Below, piece by piece: positions 16,525 to 25,644 of a stretch of DNA of 64,000 nucleotides (the first letter of the stretch is position 1; each line of letters begins with the position of its first letter). The position numbers were made by a program, and so were the translations under genes. This DNA comes from Paenibacillus polymyxa. Its GTDB lineage: Bacteria > Bacillota > Bacilli > Paenibacillales > Paenibacillaceae. The notes under the pieces were generated by a model that was not told the DNA's origin, did not search any database, and saw nothing but the letters and a program-made list of their open reading frames with translations. Location: the NCBI RefSeq assembly GCF_015710975.1, contig NZ_CP049783.1:4507501-4571500 (forward strand). Direction: 5' to 3'.

Positions 16525-16689
16525 ATGAAAAAAGGCATAAAAATTAGCGGAGCAGTTTTTGCTACTGAAGGAAACGTTGATCACGATGAATTTATTGATA
16601 AGTTTATAGAGTTTGTTGAATCTAATGGCTGGGAATTTGGTGGAGGAAGTAGATTAATAGATGAAGATGGAAATGATATTAAAGAATAA
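16525..16689 (+). CDS. Small acidic protein, 54 aa
   Basis: AAAGGAGAGG before ATG 16525. The pattern ISGAVFATEGNVDHDEFIDKFIEFVESNGWEFGGG is a short alpha/beta unit seen in small Firmicute/phage proteins of unknown role. Confidence 0.65.
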   Translation: MKKGIKISGAVFATEGNVDHDEFIDKFIEFVESNGWEFGGGSRLIDEDGNDIKE

Positions 16690-16784
16690 AATATGACTTT
16701 CATATTTAGAAAATCACATTTGAAACCAATTAGTATCCTTGTTCGTTTGTATAATAAATTACATATTAGAAAAGAGGGGGATTT

Positions 16785-16985
16785 ATGAATCGGAAATTCT
16801 TTTTCATGGCTTTGGTAAGAGGTATTTTCGGGTATTTTCCTTGTGGATTGGGAGTTGCAATATTAGCAATGGCTTTTAGCATAAACAGTCTAAGAGGTTA
16901 TTTTATTGGAGGAACATCCTTCCTTATTGGGATATTGCTACTTTACTTCACAAGACGCTATAAATCATCAGACTGGTTACTATAG
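16785..16985 (+). CDS. Small two-helix membrane protein
   Basis: 66 residues, AGAGGGGG before the ATG. Two hydrophobic segments joined by a short Gly-rich loop, ending in a basic tail. Unknown role. Confidence 0.65.
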   Translation: MNRKFFFMALVRGIFGYFPCGLGVAILAMAFSINSLRGYFIGGTSFLIGILLLYFTRRYKSSDWLL

Positions 16986-17021
16986 ATAAAACAAATACTT
17001 TGCGTGAGAAAGGATTAAGAA

Positions 17022-17555
17022 ATGAACTACATAATTTTTGATCTAGAAGCTACTTGTTGGGAAAATGACCGCAAAAGACAAAACGAAATTATTGAGATCG
17101 GAGCCGTAAAACTCAATGATAGGCTGAAGACTGTAAGTGAATTCCAAATTTTTGTCAAGCCTGTATTAAGCCCACAGCTTTCTGATTTTTGTAAGCGGCT
17201 TACCTCCATCTCTCAGGCGGATGTGGATGCTGCAATGTATTATCCGCAGGCAATCCGTCAATTTCGAGAGTGGATAGGCAATGAACCTCATGTCCTCTGC
17301 TCCTGGGGGTTCTATGATAAGAACCAGTTGCAGAAGGATTGTGCACTACATCAAATCGCATGTGAATCGACGGATAACCATATCAGTCTCAAGCATCAGC
17401 ATGGGAGGATGATTGGTAGGGAGCGAGGCGTAGGCATGGAAAGAGCTTTGACTATGCTTAAACTGCCAATGGAGGGAACCCATCACAGAGGGATTGATGA
17501 CGCTAAGAATATTGCTAAGATTTTTGTGAAGATTTATGATCAATTGAGATTCTGA
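17022..17555 (+). CDS. DEDDh 3'-5' exonuclease (KapD/ERI-1-like)
   Basis: 177 residues. IIFDLEATCWEN at the start is Exo I (DxE) of the DEDDh superfamily; NEIIEIGAVKL follows; the middle holds CSWGFYDKNQLQKDC (Exo II region, conserved Asp); HHRGIDDAKNIAKI is Exo III with the catalytic H...D. It should degrade DNA or RNA 3'-5' with two metal ions. Length matches single-domain members such as KapD. Codon use is richer in G+C than in the neighbours (for example the stretch around 17280-17400), which suggests recent acquisition from a host-like genome. Confidence 0.88.
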   Translation: MNYIIFDLEATCWENDRKRQNEIIEIGAVKLNDRLKTVSEFQIFVKPVLSPQLSDFCKRLTSISQADVDAAMYYPQAIRQFREWIGNEPHVLCSWGFYDKNQLQKDCALHQIACESTDNHISLKHQHGRMIGRERGVGMERALTMLKLPMEGTHHRGIDDAKNIAKIFVKIYDQLRF

Positions 17556-17591
17556 TAAATCGTACATTTTACGGGAAGAGTGATATAAAAA

Positions 17592-17843
17592 ATGCCTTGG
17601 ATTCAGGTTCTTATATTTCTAGTTGCTCTATTCTATCTACGTGGCACCATTAGATTGGGAAAAGAAACATTGTTTATAAAATTTGTTTTTGTAGTTCTAC
17701 TGATAGTCGTATTTGCTTTGCCTTTTAATTTTATCTATAACGTGTCTCCTTGGAAAGAAGGTCCAGTGTTGGCATGGATATGTTCTTTATTTTATCTAGT
17801 ATTGATTGTTTACCTTGCAAACATTAAACCAAAAGAAAAATAG
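17592..17843 (+). CDS. Small membrane protein, 83 aa
   Basis: Three hydrophobic stretches with a basic C-terminus (LANIKPKEK). The ribosome binding site is weak (GGAAGAG at 17572). Unknown. Confidence 0.6.
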   Translation: MPWIQVLIFLVALFYLRGTIRLGKETLFIKFVFVVLLIVVFALPFNFIYNVSPWKEGPVLAWICSLFYLVLIVYLANIKPKEK

Positions 17844-17881
17844 AATCAAATTTTCCTTTTACATAGAAATGGGGAGATAAT

Positions 17882-18091
17882 ATGAGCACAAGTACGGATT
17901 ATGTGTTGGGGTATAACAAAGGAAGAATGGTCGAGGCAGAAGAAACATTAAGGAATTTGTACATTATCTTAGACCAAATGACTGAAATCCCTCATTACTC
18001 AAATCATATTATGGTTAACATTCGTGACCTTGAGAAGGCCACTGGAAAAAATCGCAAATATTTTTCAGATGAAGAAAACGCATTTGACTGA
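17882..18091 (+). CDS. Small helical protein, 69 aa
   Basis: ATGGGGAG before the ATG. Helix-rich, mildly acidic. Unassigned; followed by the dyad at 18098. Confidence 0.65.
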   Translation: MSTSTDYVLGYNKGRMVEAEETLRNLYIILDQMTEIPHYSNHIMVNIRDLEKATGKNRKYFSDEENAFD

Positions 18092-18133
18092 TCCAATTAA
18101 AATCTTTCTTTTACTAAGAATGGAGGCTTAGGT

Positions 18134-18283
18134 ATGCAGAACGAGAACAAGCATATGGTTGAAGAGTGCTATGATGCTTTAGAATGGGTCATAATTCAAT
18201 TTAAAAAAGTTCTATCTGGAGAAGTCGCAGGGAATGTACAAGAAAGCCTATCCTATGCTGAATCAATCCTTAGAAACAGATAA
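18134..18283 (+). CDS. Small helical protein, 49 aa
   Basis: TGGAGG precedes the ATG. The sequence suggests two amphipathic helices. An imperfect dyad starts on its stop (TAAAAGTTTACTTTGA). Not recognised. Confidence 0.6.
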   Translation: MQNENKHMVEECYDALEWVIIQFKKVLSGEVAGNVQESLSYAESILRNR

Positions 18284-18350
18284 AAGTTTACTTTGATCCG
18301 AAATATACTTTGTGCTAATGCAATTTATATGACAACAAGGAGACTACAAC

Positions 18351-18566
18351 ATGAATGAGCAGAGATATGATATACAGTTAGTTTCTACGAATCAACATAG
18401 CGAATTTTACTTTTACACTACTCGCGAAGAACTGCAAGAATATTTGGAAGAGACTTTAAAAATTAGTGTAAATGAGTTTTTGCAAGCTTATAATCCTCAG
18501 CAATCCCGAAATTTTTTAGAGTGGATTAAATCAAGATATAGTAGAGGAACTAAAAACGAATCATAA
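18351..18566 (+). CDS. Small unknown protein, 71 aa
   Basis: AAGGAGAC before the ATG. Aromatic N-terminal half, helical middle (REELQEYLEETLKI), basic end. Not recognised. Confidence 0.65.
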   Translation: MNEQRYDIQLVSTNQHSEFYFYTTREELQEYLEETLKISVNEFLQAYNPQQSRNFLEWIKSRYSRGTKNES

Positions 18567-18601
18567 AGTAAAAATCTACTTTAAGAGATCGGAGAAGTCT
18601 T

Positions 18602-19225
18602 ATGGATTTTAACCAATGGTATCTACAAAATAGCTCATTAGTAGGTTTTATAAATATTTTGTTAACAGTTTTATTGACTGCGCTTAATGTTTGGTTTGCT
18701 AGAAATTCACAAAGATATAGTGCAGACACCGTTAGACAAAATGAAGAAATCAGGAAAGAAAATAATACTCCTAATATAATTGCTTACTTCAACTCAGTAA
18801 ACCTACGAAATGTATATTTTCATCTATCTAATATCGGGAATATTCCTGCTAAAGATATAAAGATTAAACTTAAACCAAAGAATAGAAGCGTAGTATCTAC
18901 CCATATAGATAAAGCACATATGATAAAAGAAGGGGTTGCATTTTTAGCACCAGGACAATCTTTGACTGCATTTGTTGAGGGCTTTATACAGTTAATGGAT
19001 GATGATAAAAACTTCCCTAGCTTTTATATCGAGATAAATTATCGAGATATTGACAATAACTGTTACAGCAGATCCTATGAACTTGATTTAAACATGTACG
19101 CAGGTTATGTAAATTCTGTTCCTAGAGATATTAAAGATGTTTACGAGGAAATGAAAAAAATTGAAAAGCATATTGGTAAAATCTCTGATAATTATAAAAA
19201 AGAAATAAGAAAAAAGATAAGATGA
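18602..19225 (+). CDS. Membrane-anchored protein, 207 aa
   Basis: N-terminal membrane helix (about 14-36), basic linker, then a beta-sandwich-like domain (residues 60-165: NVYFHLSNIGNIPAKDIKIKLKP recalls Ig-like CARDB-type strands), ending in a helical basic tail. Such one-helix plus beta-domain proteins are common in Firmicutes without known function. ATCGGAG before the ATG. Confidence 0.65.
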   Translation: MDFNQWYLQNSSLVGFINILLTVLLTALNVWFARNSQRYSADTVRQNEEIRKENNTPNIIAYFNSVNLRNVYFHLSNIGNIPAKDIKIKLKPKNRSVVSTHIDKAHMIKEGVAFLAPGQSLTAFVEGFIQLMDDDKNFPSFYIEINYRDIDNNCYSRSYELDLNMYAGYVNSVPRDIKDVYEEMKKIEKHIGKISDNYKKEIRKKIR

Positions 19226-19315
19226 TAGAGAAACATAACAGTATACAAAGAACGAGAATAAGAAGAGGAAGAAGAAGATAAAAGGTTGATTCCACTACGA
19301 GAAGGAGGTGATATT

Positions 19316-19498
19316 TTGAGTCTCTATGAAAATCTGTCGGAACTTTACCATCAATTAGGTTGGAAATACGAGGAACTACATGTCGCGGTAGAAGATGATA
19401 ATAAAAATGAAATATTGCGACTTAATGATGAAATTGATTCATTAATGCAACAAAGCGAAGAATTATATATTGAAAAAATACATACAAAATTACCGTAA
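19316..19498 (+). CDS. Small helical protein, 60 aa
   Basis: Near-perfect GAAGGAGGTGAT before TTG 19316. Acidic, coiled-coil-like. Unassigned. Confidence 0.65.
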   Translation: MSLYENLSELYHQLGWKYEELHVAVEDDNKNEILRLNDEIDSLMQQSEELYIEKIHTKLP

Positions 19499-19555
19499 AA
19501 TGTAGATTGGATACGAGAAAGAAATGATGTAGTTTCATTAAAACAAGGAGGTGAT

Positions 19556-19744
19556 ATGTTGAACGAGTATTTCGTATATACTAAGCAACCTGAATTGTTG
19601 AAGGAGTATGGAGAAGTATATTATCCAAAAATCAAAGTTAGCTTTGTACACTTAAAGACTAAGCTACATAAGGAAGAGGTTTGGAGACTTAAAGGAGTTT
19701 ACGAAGTCAGAGTAAGTGATAACTTTGGAACATTGCTAGTTTAA
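19556..19744 (+). CDS. Small unknown protein before an XRE regulator
   Basis: 62 residues. AAGGAGGTGAT leads to ATG 19556 or, at better spacing, TTG 19559. Basic, with a C-terminal stretch (WRLKGVYEVRVSDNF) weakly like the core strand of RelE/HigB toxins, but too short for an intact toxin. It is 16 nt before an XRE protein, the order of many HigB-HigA modules. A toxin role is speculation. Confidence 0.55.
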   Translation: MLNEYFVYTKQPELLKEYGEVYYPKIKVSFVHLKTKLHKEEVWRLKGVYEVRVSDNFGTLLV

Positions 19745-19760
19745 AGGAGGAAAGATAAAT

Positions 19761-20030
19761 ATGGAGCAATATAAAACATGGACAGATTTGAAAAGTAGAT
19801 TAAACTATAAGTCCGAAAATGAGAAAAAAGAAATTGCAATGAAAGCAAAATTGACAAATGCACTCGTAAAAAAATGTAAAGACAATAACATAGATATTGA
19901 CGAGCTGGCTGATCTTGCAAAAGTGGAAGTCACTAAAATTACTCAACTGGAAGAAAACAAATATGTACCAAGCTTTGATTTTTTGATGAAGTTAGTTGTG
20001 GCTTTGGAAATGGAAGTAGTAATTAAATAA
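19761..20030 (+). CDS. XRE-family helix-turn-helix protein
   Basis: 89 residues. Residues ~30-85 are a Cro/C1-type HTH: LVKKCKDNNIDIDELADLAKVEVTKITQLE with the final helix PSFDFLMKLVVALEM. The N-terminal 30 residues and size resemble HigA-type antitoxins. AAAGGAGG before the ATG. It may regulate itself and the small gene before it, or be a phage regulator. Confidence 0.75.
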   Translation: MEQYKTWTDLKSRLNYKSENEKKEIAMKAKLTNALVKKCKDNNIDIDELADLAKVEVTKITQLEENKYVPSFDFLMKLVVALEMEVVIK

Positions 20031-20103
20031 TATTAAATATACAAAAATAACGAAAATGAGATAAGGATCAATATTAATACTAATTATATAGAGGAGAGAT
20101 TGA

Positions 20104-20961
20104 ATGAACATTAGAAGCATAAAAAGAAAACTACAAGAAGCTCATCGAAGCTTTATTGCGTCAATTAAAAATGAAGAAATTGCTAAGTTGGTTAATGAGA
20201 AATCATTTATTACAGGAGGCGCTATTGTTTCACTATTACTCGAAGAAGACCCTAATGATTATGATTATTACTTTATGGATCAAGAGTCATGTATACAAGT
20301 AGCAGAATATTATGTGAACAAATTTAATCGAAGTACAAATGATACATATGGAGCTACAGTTAAAAAAATTAAGGACAGAGTTAGTGTATTTGTACCAAGT
20401 CGAGGAGTAGCAAAAGCCAAATACAAAGAAGGTTTTAATCCAGTTTTTCTTTCAACAAACGCCATTACACTATCTGATAATGTGCAGTTAATTACTAGAT
20501 TTTATGGAGATCCCGAAGAAGTCCACGAAAACTACGATTTTGTTCATTGTACTTGTTATTATATTCCACACAAGAATGAATTAGTTTTACCTCAGAAAGC
20601 TTTAGAGTCCATTATAACAAAAGACTTAAAATATGTAGGATCTAAATATCCAGTAGCTTCTATTGTACGCTCTCGCAAGTACATTGAAAGAGGGTGGTCA
20701 ATCAACGCAGGCCAATATCTGAAGATGATTCTACAATGTGGCGATCTCAATCTAAACGACCCGACAGTACTAGAGGAACAACTCACTGGTGTAGACTTGT
20801 CATTATTCAAAACGGTAATCGAAGCAATAAAAGATAAGAAAAAACAAGATAGTGATTTCACAGTATCATTAGAATGGGTATCAGAAGTGATAGATAAAGT
20901 ATTCGACGAAGAAGAGCTGGATCAATACATACATAGTACAGACGAAGAGGTTTTTGAGTAA
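20104..20961 (+). CDS. Nucleotidyltransferase-fold phage protein
   Basis: 285 residues. Residues 36-60 carry FITGGAIVSLLLEEDPNDYDYYF, matching the GG...(DxD) signature of the polymerase-beta/tRNA-nucleotidyltransferase fold, with D-Y-D as likely metal ligands. The rest is helical and charged. Similar proteins occur in large phages, where the substrate is unknown. AGAGGAGAG before the ATG. It lies between regulatory and replication genes, and its stop forms the dyad at 20959. Confidence 0.7.
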   Translation: MNIRSIKRKLQEAHRSFIASIKNEEIAKLVNEKSFITGGAIVSLLLEEDPNDYDYYFMDQESCIQVAEYYVNKFNRSTNDTYGATVKKIKDRVSVFVPSRGVAKAKYKEGFNPVFLSTNAITLSDNVQLITRFYGDPEEVHENYDFVHCTCYYIPHKNELVLPQKALESIITKDLKYVGSKYPVASIVRSRKYIERGWSINAGQYLKMILQCGDLNLNDPTVLEEQLTGVDLSLFKTVIEAIKDKKKQDSDFTVSLEWVSEVIDKVFDEEELDQYIHSTDEEVFE

Positions 20962-21000
20962 AAGTTCAATTTTACCAAAATACATAGTGGAGGAAAATAA

Positions 21001-21216
21001 ATGGTGTACGAAGTAACTAAGGGAGCTAGATACAAGCATTATAAAGGAAATTACTACACAATTGTCAGTATGGCTACACACACTGAAACAATGGATGGTT
21101 TGGTGATCTACAAGGATAAAGATAATAACATTTGGGCTAGACCAGTAGATATGTTCTTTGGATATACAAACAATGGTGTCAAGCGCTTTGAGTTAATCGA
21201 GGAGGAGATGGAATGA
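21001..21216 (+). CDS. Small unknown protein, 71 aa (DUF1653-like)
   Basis: TGGAGG precedes the ATG. The pattern GARYKHYKGNYYTIVSMATHTET...LVIYKDKDNNIWARP resembles the DUF1653 family (small SH3-like beta barrel). Overlaps the next gene by 4 nt (ATGA). Confidence 0.7.
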   Translation: MVYEVTKGARYKHYKGNYYTIVSMATHTETMDGLVIYKDKDNNIWARPVDMFFGYTNNGVKRFELIEEEME

Positions 21217-21386
21217 CAGCCGGATATACACTAAGTCTAGAAGAGGTTAGGAAGATCATTGTAAAGCACCTCAATGAAACGGGTGTCTATATTCCAATGG
21301 ATGATTCATTCATTATGGTATTGGATGAACACGATCAATTAATCGACAACGCAAATGTTTTACAAGTGTATCATGAGATTGAATAA
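21213..21386 (+). CDS. Small acidic protein, 57 aa
   Basis: Starts inside the previous stop, after GAGGAGGAG. Amphipathic helix at the start, acidic C-terminal half. Stop overlaps the dyad at 21384. Not recognised. Confidence 0.6.
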   Translation: MTAGYTLSLEEVRKIIVKHLNETGVYIPMDDSFIMVLDEHDQLIDNANVLQVYHEIE

Positions 21387-21468
21387 AATCTTCATTTTAA
21401 ACGATATACATAACTTACCGCAGAAATAGCATATACTCATTTGATATACTGTTAAATGGGTGATGAAT

Positions 21469-22296
21469 ATGTTTGTATCTCCAATGCTTCTGCATAAGGC
21501 AGATAACAATGAGCCATTTAACAGTAATTTGCATTTAACAGAGTTAAAGCTTGATGGGATAAGACTTCTTGTAGATACGCGAGATGGAGTAAGGCTATAT
21601 ACACGACATAAGAACGAAGTAACTGGCAAGTTCCCTGAGCTTATTGATAATATTCCAATTGAAAATGGAACAACTCTAGATGGGGAACTAATTGTTACTG
21701 ACTCAGAAGGAAAACCAAATTTTGAATCAGTTATGGAAAGGTTTAAATCAAGAAAAAGTAAACACAAAGTAACTTTTTGTGCATTCGATATCATTAATTA
21801 TAATGGAAAAAGTGTTACCCACTTGCCGTTAATTGAGCGTAAAGAGATACTGGAGTCAGCATTTAAGGATAATGATTATTACAAAAAGACAAAATTCATC
21901 TTGGGACACGGAGTTGAGTACTTTAATCTTACTAAGCAACAAAAGCTTGAAGGAACCGTTCAGAAAGAAATAAATTCGAAATATGAGATTGACAAAAGAT
22001 CAGATAAGTGGCTTAAAGTAATTGCCTATGATGTTGGTGAGTACTACATTGCTGGTTATAAAAAAGATGAATTTGGTTGGCTACTATCTGATGGCGAACG
22101 AATAGCAGGTGTCTTAACTTTAGCGGTAGGCTCAAATGAGAGAAAAGCAGGGTACAAGGTATTCCAGCAGCTTAAAGTAAAGGAAACAGAAAGTACAGTC
22201 TACATTAAAGAAGTTATTAAGTGCGTAGTTAAACATAGAGGGTTTACGAAAAACAATTTGTTGAGATTGCCTGAGTTTGAATGTTTTAAATTCTGA
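21469..22296 (+). CDS. ATP-dependent DNA ligase (YoqV-like)
   Basis: 275 residues. Motif I ELKLDGIRLL has the Lys that takes AMP; motif III follows as DGELIV; CAFDIIN lies at motif IIIa; EGTVQKEINSKYE (motif IV region) and DKWLKVIAYD (motif V, KxxK-like) come next. A short OB-like C-terminal domain completes a minimal phage ligase, comparable in length to SPbeta YoqV. It seals nicks for replication or repair. ATG 21469 is chosen by spacing from GGGTGA; GTG 21460 and ATG 21463 are in frame too. First gene of the replication block. Confidence 0.92.
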   Translation: MFVSPMLLHKADNNEPFNSNLHLTELKLDGIRLLVDTRDGVRLYTRHKNEVTGKFPELIDNIPIENGTTLDGELIVTDSEGKPNFESVMERFKSRKSKHKVTFCAFDIINYNGKSVTHLPLIERKEILESAFKDNDYYKKTKFILGHGVEYFNLTKQQKLEGTVQKEINSKYEIDKRSDKWLKVIAYDVGEYYIAGYKKDEFGWLLSDGERIAGVLTLAVGSNERKAGYKVFQQLKVKETESTVYIKEVIKCVVKHRGFTKNNLLRLPEFECFKF

Positions 22297-22310
22297 AGGG
22301 GGTGATTAAA

Positions 22311-22883
22311 CTGGCAAGACCAGTTAAGTGTCCAATTTGCAGTCAATATGGACTTAGAGAAGATATGATTTTAGAACACAAAAGGTATTACCATAAAGAA
22401 TACTGTTATGAGAGGTTTAAGAAAGAACAAGAGGCAACTAGAATTGAAAATGAGCAATGGGATGAGTTATATCAATACATAATAAAGTTTCACGATTTAG
22501 TTACACTATCAATAGCAAATATAACAAGATTAAAGCATCTTCGTGCTGGCTTTGAGTATAAAAAAGGCAAGAAAATTCCAAAGTGGAGAACAGGGCCTGA
22601 CTATGCTCTAATGCTTGAAGCTTATAGGCTATCTGAGAAAAACAACTTATATGCAATGTCTACAAAGATCGGAGATTGGAACGACGTTAATCAGGTCAAT
22701 TATACAATCTCTACTATGATGAGCCATTTAAATGATGCTTGGAGAATTAGACAGAATAAAAAGAAACAATTAGAAGCAGTAAAACGAGTTGAAAAACAAG
22801 AGTCTAAAAGAGATCAATCTCTTACAACTAAAAATATATATATTAATAAACGAGATGATTTAGACATTTCTGATTTTGTGTAA
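22311..22883 (+). CDS. Cys-rich protein upstream of helicase, CTG start
   Basis: 190 residues. A zinc-finger-like N-terminus (CPICSQYG...HKRYYHKEYCYERF) is followed by a helical, basic body and tail (NKKKQLEAVKRVEKQESKRDQ). It lies directly before the replicative helicase; a helicase loader or replication accessory role is inferred from position. GAAGGGGGTGA is followed by CTG at 22311; the in-frame GTG at 22302 is inside that site. Confidence 0.7.
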   Translation: MARPVKCPICSQYGLREDMILEHKRYYHKEYCYERFKKEQEATRIENEQWDELYQYIIKFHDLVTLSIANITRLKHLRAGFEYKKGKKIPKWRTGPDYALMLEAYRLSEKNNLYAMSTKIGDWNDVNQVNYTISTMMSHLNDAWRIRQNKKKQLEAVKRVEKQESKRDQSLTTKNIYINKRDDLDISDFV

Positions 22884-22902
22884 TTCGTTAGGAGTGGTAA
22901 CA

Positions 22903-24393
22903 ATAGAATATATCAAAGAATTTGTAGATCCATCGAAAGTTCATGAGTCTATATTTATCGGTTATTTATGGAACACACCAAGTCTATACGGTAAATATAA
23001 AACCCATAAAATTAGTAAAGATACTTTTACAGAGGGTATATGGTGGTTCTACTTTTACATTGGAAAAGAGATGTATGAAAGTGGTATTCGATTATTTGAT
23101 GATGTAACCACTTACTCATTTATTACATCTAAGCCTTCTGAAAATGGCAAGAAGTCATACTTTGATTATTATAATGATTATGGCGGCTTCTCAACAATTG
23201 ATGAAGTCGTATCAGAGTGTGACGGAGACAAAGGAAATGATGAATATCATTTTAGCGAAGTACAAAAATATGAGTCACTTCGTAATCTTCAAAAGCAAGG
23301 GTTATTGGATATTAGTAACACAAATCTGGTTTCAAAATTGGCTAATATGTCACTTAAACAGATGCAAAGCTTCTTTCAATTTAAACACAAAGAATCCTTT
23401 TCTCATGTAAATAGTGGAGAAGTAATTGAATACAATCTTATAGATAATCTAGATGAGACCATTGATCAATTGGAGGCAGGAGAAGATGCAGGAATACCGC
23501 TATTCGAGTCTCCTAGGCTAAATAAGAAGATCAACGGGCAAAAGCTTGGAAACTTAATGTATCTCGTTCTTCCTTCAGGTGTGGGGAAATCAAGCATTTT
23601 AACTGAGAAAGGCGTTTTGGGGTTACTTGAGAGCGGAGAAAAAGGAATTATCTTTGCAAATGAAGAAGGGATAAAAAGATGGAGGACAAGACTTCTAGTG
23701 ACCGTTGCCGCAAGAATTTTGAAAAAGCCAGTGGCACGAGATACGGTTAACAGGGGTGGATTTAGTGCAGAAATCAAACAAACCCTGAAAGAAGCTGCCG
23801 AATGGTTGCAGACACACCGTCCAGACTTTATTAAATTCGTGCAGCTCAAGAAGTATCGAATTGAAGACGTCATTAATAGAATAGAACTTTATAGACCATT
23901 AGGTTATAAGCATATTTATTTTGATACATTTAAACCTGATTTATCACAGAACGTAGAGCGATGGCTTGCTTTCTCCAACTCAGCTCAAGAACTGTATGAC
24001 TGTATCAAAGAAGAGTCTAATAATTGCGCCACAATAGCAACAGTTCAACTTAAAATTGGTAAAGAGTTTAGATACATAGATTTAGATTGTATTGGTAAAT
24101 CACCAGAGATTGTAGAAGTAGCAGCCGTTGTAATGGCTGGCAGATTGATTTTTGCAGACGAATATCCCGGTGGAAAAAACGAATTAGATCCATATAACTG
24201 GGAGAAGGATAGTGGTTTTGGTGGATGGCACAAGAAACCGTATAAATTAGACCCGGGGAAAAAATATCTCATTCTGTTCCTACCTAAAAACCGTGAAGGA
24301 TCTGAGGATGAGCAAATAGTGTTTGAAGTGAATTATGATTTTAATATTTGGAAAGAGGTAGCATTAGTAGTCGTACCTAATAATGGACGTTAA
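22903..24393 (+). CDS. DnaB-like replicative helicase (YorI-like), ATA start
   Basis: About 497 residues. The C-terminal RecA-like core begins near 200: LPSGVGKSSILTEKG is Walker A, EKGIIFANEEG is the following strand, YKHIYFDTFKPD a Walker-B-like strand, and TIATVQLK the sensor strand. The helical N-terminal half should contact primase or DNA. It unwinds the fork 5'-3' together with the primase encoded next. TTAGGAGTGG is followed at 8 nt by ATA 22903; an in-frame GTG at 22894 is within the ribosome binding site and TTG 22876 has none. Confidence 0.85.
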   Translation: MEYIKEFVDPSKVHESIFIGYLWNTPSLYGKYKTHKISKDTFTEGIWWFYFYIGKEMYESGIRLFDDVTTYSFITSKPSENGKKSYFDYYNDYGGFSTIDEVVSECDGDKGNDEYHFSEVQKYESLRNLQKQGLLDISNTNLVSKLANMSLKQMQSFFQFKHKESFSHVNSGEVIEYNLIDNLDETIDQLEAGEDAGIPLFESPRLNKKINGQKLGNLMYLVLPSGVGKSSILTEKGVLGLLESGEKGIIFANEEGIKRWRTRLLVTVAARILKKPVARDTVNRGGFSAEIKQTLKEAAEWLQTHRPDFIKFVQLKKYRIEDVINRIELYRPLGYKHIYFDTFKPDLSQNVERWLAFSNSAQELYDCIKEESNNCATIATVQLKIGKEFRYIDLDCIGKSPEIVEVAAVVMAGRLIFADEYPGGKNELDPYNWEKDSGFGGWHKKPYKLDPGKKYLILFLPKNREGSEDEQIVFEVNYDFNIWKEVALVVVPNNGR

Positions 24394-24412
24394 ACTCCTT
24401 TGGAGGAGCAGC

Positions 24413-25486
24413 ATGAGCAATGATCTGAAGTTAATAAAGGAAAGAATCATAGAGGAATCAAGGGTTGGAGAACTTTTAGAAGCAATGGGTTGCGAATATG
24501 TAGAAAAAAAGAATAATCGCTACGAGGCGCAACTCCCCCACAAATTTGAATCGCCAAATAAAAGATCAGTTCAAGTTTATTTAAATGAAAGCCTATCAAG
24601 CAGAATTAGGACGCTTGGAGAGTCAGATATAGATATTTATGGATTAGTATCTTATATAGTTTTTGATCAAATATCAGAAGATGACAGACAAAGAGGATTG
24701 CCTAAAGCTAAAAGATGGATATGTGAACAATTAGGCTACAAAGAATTTTTAGACAGCAGCTATATGCCTCCACCTAGTTTAGTTCAACTCGATTGGCTCA
24801 AGGATGTTAGACGGAAACGTAAGAAAAAAAGAGAGTTAAGTAACCTTGAGAATGACACCTATGATGATGAAATATTAAATCAATTTGTCATGTACCCTCA
24901 TCAAACTTATTTAGATGAGGGGGTGTCATGCGAAATACAGCGAGAATTTCAAATAGGCTTTGACTTAAGAAGCCAACGTATAATCTTCCCCATACACAAT
25001 CGCTTTGGGGATATTGTATCTATAAAAGGAAGAACCATATTTGGTGACTACGAAGAGAAGAATATTTATAAGTTCTTATATCTTATCAATTTCAACAAGA
25101 TGATTGAACTTTACAATTGGCATCGAGCCTTGTATTACATATTAGAAAGAAAAGAGATATTGATATTTGAAGGTGAAAAAACTTGCTGGTTAATTAGTCA
25201 ATACGGTCATCGAAACTGTGTTGCTATTAGTGGTGACGATCTAAGTGAATGGCAGGTTGAGATGATAAAGGAATTAAGCCATGATGTAGAGATAGTTATA
25301 GCGTTAGATAAAGACAAGCCAGTAGAAGCAGTAAGAAAACAAGCAGCTAAGTTCGGGAAAACTAGAAATGTGTATGCTTTATATGACAATAGAAACTTGT
25401 TTAAGGACAAAGACAGTCCATGTGACAGAGGAGAAGATGTATTCAATACTCTATATGAGGAGTGTAAATTCAAAGTATCAGTCTGA
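24413..25486 (+). CDS. TOPRIM DNA primase (YorJ-like)
   Basis: 357 residues. TOPRIM motifs are clear: ILIFEGEKTCWL (catalytic Glu) near 255 and EIVIALDKDKP (DxD) near 300. An N-terminal region (1-110) sits where DnaG has a zinc domain, but the CHC2 cysteines are absent (LPHKFESPNKRSVQV replaces the CPFHxE type motif), as in some phage primases. It makes RNA primers for the helicase encoded 20 nt upstream. GGAGGAGC precedes ATG 24413. A terminator and a new promoter follow, so the operon ends here. Confidence 0.85.
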   Translation: MSNDLKLIKERIIEESRVGELLEAMGCEYVEKKNNRYEAQLPHKFESPNKRSVQVYLNESLSSRIRTLGESDIDIYGLVSYIVFDQISEDDRQRGLPKAKRWICEQLGYKEFLDSSYMPPPSLVQLDWLKDVRRKRKKKRELSNLENDTYDDEILNQFVMYPHQTYLDEGVSCEIQREFQIGFDLRSQRIIFPIHNRFGDIVSIKGRTIFGDYEEKNIYKFLYLINFNKMIELYNWHRALYYILERKEILIFEGEKTCWLISQYGHRNCVAISGDDLSEWQVEMIKELSHDVEIVIALDKDKPVEAVRKQAAKFGKTRNVYALYDNRNLFKDKDSPCDRGEDVFNTLYEECKFKVSV

Positions 25487-25510
25487 GTAAAATATAGTTT
25501 TTATCTAAAT

Positions 25511-25536
25511 GGAGGCGTAAGAACCTCCCTTTTTTA
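25511..25536 (+). terminator. Terminator of the ligase-helicase-primase operon
   Basis: GGAGG-cgtaagaa-CCTCC stem followed by C and six T. It comes 24 nt after the primase stop and just after the dyad at 25488. Confidence 0.85.
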
Positions 25537-25567
25537 TAAGCTGAAACACTGTCAGTTAAACAATTAT

Positions 25568-25615
25568 AAATAATGAAATAAAACTGTTGACTTATATTAA
25601 ACAAATAAATATAAT
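25568..25615 (+). promoter_or_regulatory. Sigma-A promoter with upstream AT box
   Basis: TTGACT (25587..25592), exactly 17 nt, TATAAT (25610..25615), with AAATAATGAAATA at 25568-25580 just upstream of the -35. The layout matches those at 7.35 and 38.6 kb. Confidence 0.85.
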
Positions 25616-25644
25616 GAAAATATGAAACAGAGAGGGATGGTCAC

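Noticed and set aside
19556..20030. HigB-HigA toxin-antitoxin module
   Set aside because: The XRE part is fair, but the upstream 62-residue protein is too short and too weakly similar to call a toxin.
20031..20103. Promoter before the nucleotidyltransferase gene
   Set aside because: An AT box relative is present, but no credible -35/-10 pair at allowed spacing.
23466..24272. Minus-strand frames opposite the helicase
   Set aside because: Shadow frames over Walker A and sensor motifs; no ribosome binding site.
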